Shown here: in pieces, positions 5,763 to 11,264 of the stretch | Numbering within the stretch: the stretch's first letter is position 1 | Layout: each line of letters starts with the position of its first letter | DNA from: an uncultured Clostridia bacterium | GTDB lineage: Bacteria > Bacillota > Clostridia > Oscillospirales > CAG-272 | DNA length: 11,264 nucleotides | Direction of reading: 5' to 3' | Assembly (NCBI GenBank): GCA_945485605.1 | Contig: CALYSG010000055.1 | Location: 1-11,264 of the forward strand | Notes under the pieces: model-generated | Seen by the model: the letters and a program-made list of their open reading frames with translations, nothing else | What the model was told of the DNA's origin: nothing | Database searches by the model: none | Program-made: the position numbers and the translations under genes

Positions 5763-7690
5763 TACAGGAAAAAAGACGTGAAAGGATACGTCGCGGCAAA
5801 AGCATGATAATGCACTTGCTGAATTCATTCGCAGCAGCCGTACACCGCGCCGCGCATGTCGGTATCATCGGTCGGCTAATGAGCCGATACACATCGGAAA
5901 ACGAGGCGCTTAAAAAGAGCTTCTCCGCCTCTGCCGCAAAACGAGGTTCAAAAGTCGGAGAGTTCGTCAGAAAGGCAAGATTCGCTATCGGAGATCAGTT
6001 TGAATCGAGCCTGCTCCTGAAGGTTCTGCGACGTTGCCTTGCCTTCCTTGTAGGATGCAGAGTGCGCTTCTACGGAGCTTTTCTTATGACCTTCGGAATA
6101 TATACGGCGCTCGCATACGCCATAGGACTGTATATATTCAAAACATCGGTCGGGGTCGAGACACTTGTTTGCAGCATAATCACCGTTCTCGGCGCCCTGC
6201 CATTGCTCTTCAGCACAAAAACCCTATCCGGCGCATTGGTATCAAGCCGTGTGGGAGAATATGTCTTCTGCGAATTCTTCGGGATCCCCGCAGAGAAGTT
6301 CCGTACCGAACCCGAAAAAAACGGGGACGCGTACAACTTCGCGATAATCGCCGGAGTGGCATTGGGAAGCCTTACTTTTATAGTACCTCCGATAAATATC
6401 TGCCTTGCCGCTCTTGCGCTGACTGTCGCGATCCTGATCTTCGTATTCCCCGAGACGGGAGTCATAGCAACGCTCCTTCTGCTTCCCTTTATCGGCTTCC
6501 CGATCGCGTCAAATCTCATGAATCACCTGATATTTCTCTTCACCGTCGGATATCTTATAAAGCTTATCAGGGGAAAACGAGTCATTCATTTTGACATTTA
6601 CGACCTTTCGATGGCGTTTTTCGCCTTCGTTATACTCTTTGCCGAACTCGTAAGAAGCGACGTTGCGGCAGATCCCGCAACTTCAAATTACGTTTCTCTG
6701 CTTGTCGGGTGCTTCGTTGCAGCCAACCTTATGAGGACGCGTAAATGGCTCTCGCGTTGTGTGGCGGCGCTGACTTCATCGGCGACCGTATCTTCGCTCG
6801 TATTCATCTGGCAAAAAACGGCGCTGAGCGTCGGTACACTGACATTCGGAAGCACTGTCATAAGACTTTTCCCCGAGAATGTAAGCCTCTTCTTCAGCGA
6901 CGCTGATCTATATGCGGCGTACCTGCTTACGGCGTTTGTCATGACCTTCTGCTCGATCGGCACGAGAAAGGGATTCAGAAGGAGTATAGTCGGTATGATT
7001 TCATCGCTCTCGATGATCACGGCTCTGATCCTGACCGGCTCTGTACCGGGAATCATCGGTGCTCTCGCGGCATTCATATTCTTAGCCATGGTCATGAGCC
7101 GCAAGACCATCGTCGTCTCGGTCTTCACTGTCTTCGTCGGCGGAAGCTTTCTTTTAGCCCTTCCCGCGTTCGTTACGTCAAGGATCGGAATGTTCATAGG
7201 TTATATTTCCGGTTCGGCACATACGGCAGTCAAAACGTGGCAGGGCGCGGCAAGGCTCGCAACCGCCGCACTCTTCGGAGGTACAGGCTTCGGCGGCTTT
7301 GCGGAATTCTACCCCGGATTTGCCGTACCGGGCTATGAAGCCTCGGCTGACAGCTCGGCTCTTTGGCTTCAGCTACTGTGCGAGACAGGTATCGTCGGGT
7401 TGCTTCTCTTCATTATGACGGTCTTCCTCTTTGCACAAAACTGCTTTGAATTTGCCGCAAAATCGGGAGATAAAATACCGAAGAGATTCACCTTGGCATC
7501 GCTCGCTGCGATCTTCGGACTTCTTGCACAGTCAATGTTATGCAACATCTGGGGAGATCCCCGTATGTTCTTCGGCTTCTTTATAATCATGTCGCTGACC
7601 TGCGCATATATAAGGATCTGCCGTACCGAGAAAGCAAGTAACGATCTCGGAATCACGGCATCCGAATTTTCCGCCTCCGTTGATATCTGA
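5759..7690 (+). CDS. O-antigen ligase/polymerase-like polytopic membrane protein
   Basis: A 643-residue integral membrane protein with roughly 14 hydrophobic segments (first near 104-127, last near 602-620) after a basic, probably cytoplasmic N-terminal 100 residues. Near the C-terminus are GGTGFGGFAEFYPG (507-520) and, after a short loop, LWLQLLCETGIVGLLLF (535-551). This arrangement is typical of the Wzy_C/O-antigen ligase family, whose members join or polymerise undecaprenyl-linked glycans on the outer face of the membrane. The His-Asn often found before the last motif is absent (SADSSALW instead). Start: TTG at 5759, because GGAGGTGA (5747-5754), a full complement of the 16S 3' end, lies 7 nt before it and the codon overlaps the trmD stop. 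The next Met (5804) has no binding site. A Gram-positive would use such a protein for capsular or wall polysaccharide; the substrate is unknown. Confidence 0.78.
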   Translation: MIQEKRRERIRRGKSMIMHLLNSFAAAVHRAAHVGIIGRLMSRYTSENEALKKSFSASAAKRGSKVGEFVRKARFAIGDQFESSLLLKVLRRCLAFLVGCRVRFYGAFLMTFGIYTALAYAIGLYIFKTSVGVETLVCSIITVLGALPLLFSTKTLSGALVSSRVGEYVFCEFFGIPAEKFRTEPEKNGDAYNFAIIAGVALGSLTFIVPPINICLAALALTVAILIFVFPETGVIATLLLLPFIGFPIASNLMNHLIFLFTVGYLIKLIRGKRVIHFDIYDLSMAFFAFVILFAELVRSDVAADPATSNYVSLLVGCFVAANLMRTRKWLSRCVAALTSSATVSSLVFIWQKTALSVGTLTFGSTVIRLFPENVSLFFSDADLYAAYLLTAFVMTFCSIGTRKGFRRSIVGMISSLSMITALILTGSVPGIIGALAAFIFLAMVMSRKTIVVSVFTVFVGGSFLLALPAFVTSRIGMFIGYISGSAHTAVKTWQGAARLATAALFGGTGFGGFAEFYPGFAVPGYEASADSSALWLQLLCETGIVGLLLFIMTVFLFAQNCFEFAAKSGDKIPKRFTLASLAAIFGLLAQSMLCNIWGDPRMFFGFFIIMSLTCAYIRICRTEKASNDLGITASEFSASVDI

Positions 7691-7727
7691 TACCACAATA
7701 CCTCTCTAAGAAAGGAAATATTCCGAT

Positions 7728-8300
7728 ATGGATGAAAACAAAGGCAAACGCGCGGACTCTCCGCGCAAGGGTGCAAAGCTGAATGTTCTTGACCTTATAA
7801 TAATAATTTTCTTCGTCTTCGTTGCCGCAATCGCAGTTCTCCTCACAATACAGGGAGTCGAGGAAGCGGCAAGCTCGGGGAAAAAGGTAAGGATATCCTA
7901 CACGGTCGTGATAAAGGATATCGACGATACGGTCTATAAAAATGTCTTTGAGAGCGCGAACCCCTCCGATAACACCTACAAGGTCGAGGTCGGTCAGACA
8001 GTCACCGATATTCTGACAGGTGCAAAGCTCGGAAGTGTCGAAAAGCTGCCCGAATCGGTTCCCTACTACGATTTCGTGCTCGGAACCGACGAATCCGGGG
8101 CTTACACAGCCGTAAAACACCAGTACACTGACCGGCATAATGTTATAATAACCATCACAGCCGAGGCAAACTATACCGAGGGGAAGGGCTACACCGTCGA
8201 CGGTCAACGTATAGCGGTCGGACGCGAGCTGAACCTTCGCATATCGGGCTTTTCCGAAGTCGGAGTGTGTGACACGATAAACGTTCAGTCGGAAAGCTGA
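7728..8300 (+). CDS. DUF4330-like single-pass membrane protein (first paralog)
   Basis: A 190-residue protein with a short basic N-terminus, LNVLD at 18-22, one hydrophobic helix (about 19-41) and an extracytoplasmic C-terminal domain rich in beta-type sequence, including TDILTGAKLGSVEKL (93-107) and GYTVDGQRIAVGRELNLR (154-171). This resembles the DUF4330 family, by memory of the NxxD-helix start. It has no signal peptidase site, so it is probably anchored N-in/C-out. AAGGAA (7712-7717) lies 10 nt before the ATG. It follows the O-ligase-like gene by 37 nt, with no terminator or clear promoter between, and precedes a paralog by 13 nt. Function is unknown; a role in export or assembly of a surface glycan is inferred only from its neighbours. 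Confidence 0.72.
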   Translation: MDENKGKRADSPRKGAKLNVLDLIIIIFFVFVAAIAVLLTIQGVEEAASSGKKVRISYTVVIKDIDDTVYKNVFESANPSDNTYKVEVGQTVTDILTGAKLGSVEKLPESVPYYDFVLGTDESGAYTAVKHQYTDRHNVIITITAEANYTEGKGYTVDGQRIAVGRELNLRISGFSEVGVCDTINVQSES

Positions 8301-8313
8301 CGGGAGGTATATC

Positions 8314-8898
8314 ATGAAAGAAAAAAAGGCAAAATCCTTAAAGACAGCGTCGGGAAAGCCGACATTCAACGTAATAGATGTTCTCATAATAGTGGTGGTG
8401 ATCGCCTGCGTTGCCGGTGTTGCCCTTCGCTATACCGTTCTGAATGAAAACTGGAACCAAAAGAACGATGAGGTATACTATATAACATTCCGCGCCGATT
8501 CGCTCTCGTACTCGGCATATTCAACCCTTCTTGCCTCCTCTTCCGAGCAAAACGATAACTGGATATACCTTGACGACGGCATAACGAGGCTCGGCACGGT
8601 AAGCGTAAGCAACAGCGGAACCCTTGCGGGAGTGCCCGAGACGCTGAAATTCAAGCTCTCCGACGGAAGCGAGATAACGGCTTCCTACGCCGGAGACGAA
8701 AGCGAAAACGATGTCACATGGACTCTCACGGGCAAAATAAGATGCAACGGCAGCGTTTCGCAGGACGGCGGCTTTCTCCTTAACGGCAAGCGCTATATCG
8801 GAGTTAACGAAAAGCTGTCGGTCTACTCAAAATACTGCGACTTTGACCTCACCGTAACGGGTATTGCAAGATCCGTCGTGTCGGACAAAGACAGCTGA
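8314..8898 (+). CDS. DUF4330-like single-pass membrane protein (second paralog)
   Basis: A 194-residue protein built like its upstream neighbour: basic N-terminus, FNVID at 18-22, one membrane helix (about 20-38) and an outer domain. The shared marks are LGTV (93-96, compared with LGSV) and GFLLNGKRYIGVNEKLSV (153-170, compared with GYTVDGQRIAVGRELNLR at nearly the same position), so the two look like an old tandem duplication with diverged middles. The start follows GGGAGGT (8302-8308) by 5 nt. It is the last gene of the rimM-led operon; a weak hairpin lies at 8919-8938. The biochemical role is unknown. Confidence 0.7.
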   Translation: MKEKKAKSLKTASGKPTFNVIDVLIIVVVIACVAGVALRYTVLNENWNQKNDEVYYITFRADSLSYSAYSTLLASSSEQNDNWIYLDDGITRLGTVSVSNSGTLAGVPETLKFKLSDGSEITASYAGDESENDVTWTLTGKIRCNGSVSQDGGFLLNGKRYIGVNEKLSVYSKYCDFDLTVTGIARSVVSDKDS

Positions 8899-8918
8899 TC
8901 TCACGTTTATGTGAAAAT

Positions 8919-8938
8919 TGCATTGATAATTCAATGCA
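8919..8938 (+). terminator. Weak terminator-like hairpin after the DUF4330 pair
   Basis: TGCATTGA and TCAATGCA form a perfect 8-bp stem around a TAAT loop, 21 nt after the stop codon at 8896-8898. The T-rich stretch (TTTATTTT) begins about 7 nt after the stem rather than directly, and the stem is AT-rich, so termination may be partial or the structure may have another role. Confidence 0.4.
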
Positions 8939-8978
8939 CCGCAGTTTATTTTCATTAAAAAACGCAAGAGCTTACCCC

Positions 8979-9007
8979 TTGATTTTGGGTCGGTTTCTTG
9001 TTATAAT
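8979..9007 (+). promoter_or_regulatory. Promoter of the HPr gene
   Basis: TTGATT (8979-8984), a 17-nt spacer, TATAAT (9002-9007) with an extended TG (8999-9000). The predicted transcript start near 9014 gives a leader of about 77 nt before the HPr start codon. Confidence 0.75.
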
Positions 9008-9015
9008 TGTAACAA
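8998..9015. promoter_or_regulatory. Palindromic operator candidate over the HPr -10
   Basis: TTGTTA and TAACAA are exact inverted repeats flanking TAATTG; only the pair at 9004/9009 breaks an 18-nt palindrome. It covers the whole -10 box and reaches the predicted start of transcription, a place where a dimeric repressor would block initiation. The AT-rich palindrome could be chance; no regulator gene is adjacent. Confidence 0.4.
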
Positions 9016-9016
9016 T

Positions 9017-9094
9017 ATGAAAGCATACTATGGAATTGTGCCCGCGCCACGGCTTCAGAGCGGCAAAAAGGCACGATCTGGAGGGTATTTATGA
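9017..9094 (+). other. Possible 25-codon leader ORF overlapping the HPr start
   Basis: An ATG at 9017 opens a 25-codon frame beginning MKAYYGIVPAPR; its TGA overlaps the HPr ATG as ATGA. It has no binding site: the predicted transcript start (about 9014) would leave it nearly leaderless. Its last third includes the HPr ribosome binding site. Chance alone gives an open stretch of this length fairly often, so coding is doubtful. Confidence 0.2.
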
Positions 9095-9372
9095 TCTCGC
9101 GTGACGTAACAATAGTAAACAGTATGGGGCTTCACGCCCGCCCGGCTACCTTCTTCGTTCAGAGTGCTCATAAATTCAAGAGCAATATCTGGATCGAGAG
9201 CGGAGATCGGAAGGTAAATGCAAAGAGCCTTCTCGGTGTCCTGTCACTCGGTATAGCAAAGGGTATGACCGTGTCGCTCGTAGCGGAAGGCTACGATGAG
9301 GAATCGGCAATAGACGAGCTTGCCGGACTTATTGATTCCGGCATCGGCGAGCAACCCCCAAAAAACGCCTGA
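9091..9372 (+). CDS. HPr-family phosphocarrier protein
   Basis: A 93-residue HPr-family protein, slightly longer than the usual 85-90. HPr carries phosphate from Enzyme I to sugar-specific EIIA proteins in the cytoplasm; in Gram-positives, HPr kinase phosphorylates Ser46 and P-Ser-HPr works with CcpA in catabolite repression. Seen: GLHARPA with the active-site His exactly at residue 15 and NAKSLLGVLSLG with the regulatory Ser exactly at residue 46. Both sites are present, so it is not a Crh protein, which lacks His15. The start follows GGAGGG (9080-9085) by 5 nt. It has its own promoter and a strong terminator, with uvrC behind it. In many Gram-positives HPr/Crh genes lie near uvrC, hprK and whiA, so this may be the regulatory rather than the ptsHI-linked HPr; no ptsI is in view. 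Confidence 0.92.
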   Translation: MISRDVTIVNSMGLHARPATFFVQSAHKFKSNIWIESGDRKVNAKSLLGVLSLGIAKGMTVSLVAEGYDEESAIDELAGLIDSGIGEQPPKNA

Positions 9373-9380
9373 ATTTCGCA

Positions 9381-9414
9381 AAAAAGCCGATGCGGTACTC
9401 TGCGTCGGCTTTTT
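9381..9414 (+). terminator. Intrinsic terminator after the HPr gene
   Basis: AAAAAGCCGATGC (9381-9393) and GCGTCGGCTTTTT (9402-9414) pair fully except for one U-G wobble, with an 8-nt loop. The GC stem runs directly into a T tract, and the A tract on the left would also let it work on the opposite strand. It begins 8 nt after the HPr stop codon. Confidence 0.9.
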
Positions 9415-9449
9415 GCTTACCCGAAAAGGTTGCCGAAAGAAAGGATAAT

Positions 9450-11264
9450 ATGTCACGACTGCCATATCTGCTTGAAAAAGCAAATGCGCTTCCCTTCACC
9501 CCCGGGGTCTACATCATGCGCGACCGCACCGGCAGGGTAATATATGTCGGTAAATCGAGAAAGCTCAAGGCTCGCGTCTCTCAGTATTTCCAGAACAGCA
9601 AAAAAAATATAAAAACTCAGAAGATGGTCGGTTCCGTATATGACTTCGACTATATCATCTGTTCGACGGAGATCGAGGCGCTATCTCTCGAGAATACCCT
9701 TATAAAGCAGTACACACCGCGTTATAACATTAAGCTCAAGGACGCGAAATCGTATCCTTATATAAAAATAACGGCAGATGAATATCCCCGGCTCTGCGTT
9801 ACAAGGACAAGAAGTGCCGACAAAGCAAAATACTTCGGTCCCTATTCAGGCACGTCAACTGCCTACGGGGCGCTTAACACGATAGAAAAGACGCTCGGAC
9901 TGCCTACCTGCAAACGGTCTTTTCCGCGCGACTTCGGGAAGGAGCGTCCCTGTATCTACTATCAGATAGGTCGTTGCTGCGGGCTATGCACGGGGAAAGT
10001 GTCAAAGGAGGAATATGCCTCTCTTATCCGAGCCGCCTCAGAGATCCTGCGAGGGAACACGGCACAGGTCAGACGCGAGCTCGAAGCCGATATGTACCGT
10101 CATGCCGAAGCCGAACGCTACGAGGCGGCGGCACGTTGCCGCGATACTATAAATGCTCTCAATGCCCTCAGCGAACGTCAGCACGTCGTCGGAGCACCGG
10201 GAAGTGAGGCTGACATCGTCGGCTTCTTCTCTGACGACCTCTGCTCGGCAGTATCCTTTATGTACGTCCGGGACGGTGCGCTCAGCGACAGTCAGGTCTT
10301 CACATTCGGTTCAGAGGAGATAACCGAATCCGCGGATATTGCCTCACTCATCTGCCGCCACTACCGTTTACGTGAGTATATACCGAACGAGATCTGCCTG
10401 TCATTTACTCTTGAAGAAGCCGAACTTAGCCTTGTCTGCGAGTACCTATCGGAGCTTGCCGGGCGGAAGGTCAATGTCCATACTCCTCAAAGAGGTGATA
10501 TGAAGGCTCTCTGCTCCGTCGCCAACGGCAACGCCGCAGAGAAGGCAAAACAGTACCTTGAAGCCTTCAGGAAGGACGAGAAGAGCCTTCTGCGCCTTGC
10601 CGAGCTTCTGCGTCTCGAGGTCTACCCCGAGAGGATAGAGGCTTACGATATATCAAACATCGGAAACGAGTACCTTACTGCCGGAATGATAGTCTGCGTA
10701 AACGGTAGATTCTCAAAAAAGGACTACCGCACGTTCAGGATAAAGTCGGTCGAAGGCACCGACGACTACGCAAGTATGCGCGAAGCCCTCACCCGGCGCA
10801 TCAACCATAAGGACGGTGAAAACGGGAGCTTCCCCGATAAGCCCGATCTGATCCTCCTTGACGGAGGCAGAGGTCACGTCTCGGTCATAAGAGAGCTTTT
10901 CGACGAAATGGGAATAGATATTCCCGTTTTCGGAATGGTAAAGGACGAGCACCATAAAACGCGCGCCCTGACGACCGATACGGACGAGATAAATATCGCG
11001 CGCGAGCAATCGGTATTCACGCTGATATACAGAATACAGGAAGAAGTACACCGCTTCACGGTATCGAGAATGGAGAACGCGAAACGCAAGACTCTCAGAC
11101 ATTCATCGCTCGAGACAATAAAGGGCATCGGTCAGGCAAAGGCAAAAGCCCTTCTCTCTCACTTCGGCGGACTCGCCGGAGTAAAAGCGGCAGAACGCGA
11201 AGAGCTGTCTGCAGTCAAGGGCATTTCTCTCTCCGATGCCGAAGAGATCTACCGATACTTTCAT
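9450..11264 (+). CDS. uvrC: Excinuclease ABC subunit C (UvrC), cut by the window end
   Basis: 605 codons are open to the last base with no stop. Family proteins are about this length, so nearly all of it is present. UvrC makes both incisions around DNA lesions bound by UvrAB in nucleotide excision repair. Domains seen: GIY-YIG nuclease (about 17-95; GVYIM, IYVGKS 31-36, Arg42, Glu81); four Cys matching the reported Fe-S site (154, 168, 176, 180, plus an adjacent Cys177); UVR/UvrB-binding helix (about 207-240); RNase H-like nuclease with YDISNIG (Asp400), GTDDYASM (Asp438/439), LLDGGRGH (Asp471) and EVHRF (His534); and a double helix-hairpin-helix (557-605; IKGIGQAK, VKGISLSD). The start follows AAAGGA (about 9440-9445). 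Only 35 nt separate it from the HPr terminator and no promoter is evident there, so readthrough or a promoter inside HPr is likely. Confidence 0.97.
   Translation, partial: MSRLPYLLEKANALPFTPGVYIMRDRTGRVIYVGKSRKLKARVSQYFQNSKKNIKTQKMVGSVYDFDYIICSTEIEALSLENTLIKQYTPRYNIKLKDAKSYPYIKITADEYPRLCVTRTRSADKAKYFGPYSGTSTAYGALNTIEKTLGLPTCKRSFPRDFGKERPCIYYQIGRCCGLCTGKVSKEEYASLIRAASEILRGNTAQVRRELEADMYRHAEAERYEAAARCRDTINALNALSERQHVVGAPGSEADIVGFFSDDLCSAVSFMYVRDGALSDSQVFTFGSEEITESADIASLICRHYRLREYIPNEICLSFTLEEAELSLVCEYLSELAGRKVNVHTPQRGDMKALCSVANGNAAEKAKQYLEAFRKDEKSLLRLAELLRLEVYPERIEAYDISNIGNEYLTAGMIVCVNGRFSKKDYRTFRIKSVEGTDDYASMREALTRRINHKDGENGSFPDKPDLILLDGGRGHVSVIRELFDEMGIDIPVFGMVKDEHHKTRALTTDTDEINIAREQSVFTLIYRIQEEVHRFTVSRMENAKRKTLRHSSLETIKGIGQAKAKALLSHFGGLAGVKAAEREELSAVKGISLSDAEEIYRYFH

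Noticed and set aside
10713..11128. Minus-strand open frames near the window end
   Set aside because: They are antisense to the nuclease and hairpin motifs of uvrC, which reads open through the window end.

Overview
The window looks like chromosomal DNA of a Gram-positive Clostridia-type bacterium (Oscillospiraceae/Ruminococcaceae-like). This rests on strong AGGAGG-type ribosome binding sites, TTG starts, extended -10 (TGnTATAAT) promoters, roughly balanced base composition, an HPr carrying both His15 and Ser46, and DUF4330-like membrane proteins. The lineage is an inference; there is no rRNA here to test it. No mobile element, CRISPR array, tRNA or rRNA was seen.

Layout from left to right. 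(1) A minus-strand CatA-like acetyltransferase (37-693) and a plus-strand xylose-isomerase-like TIM-barrel protein (840-1751) diverge from about 150 bp that holds a good promoter for each. (2) A perfect 32-nt palindrome (1774-1805) lies between the convergent ends of the TIM-barrel gene and a large minus-strand membrane protein (1819-4386). That protein has a CvpA-like four-helix membrane part interrupted by a Lys/Ala/Glu-rich loop, followed by about 610 residues of unrecognised, probably extracytoplasmic sequence. (3) A second divergent promoter region (4387-4540) starts a plus-strand operon: rimM, trmD, an O-antigen-ligase-like polytopic membrane protein (TTG start overlapping the trmD stop), and two tandem paralogous single-pass DUF4330-like proteins. 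(4) After a weak hairpin comes a new promoter with a palindrome over its -10, then an HPr-family phosphocarrier and a strong terminator. (5) uvrC follows and reaches the last base of the window without a stop codon.

Functionally, rimM and trmD are translation genes (16S rRNA maturation and tRNA m1G37 methylation). Their usual neighbours rpsP and rplS are absent; a probable envelope polysaccharide module (polymerase/ligase plus two anchored accessory proteins) sits downstream instead. HPr next to uvrC recalls the Gram-positive uvrC/hprK/whiA/HPr neighbourhood. The least explained items are the 855-residue CvpA-like protein, the trmD-coupled O-ligase/DUF4330 module, and the leader of the HPr gene, which holds a palindromic operator candidate and a 25-codon ORF ending in an ATGA overlap with HPr.
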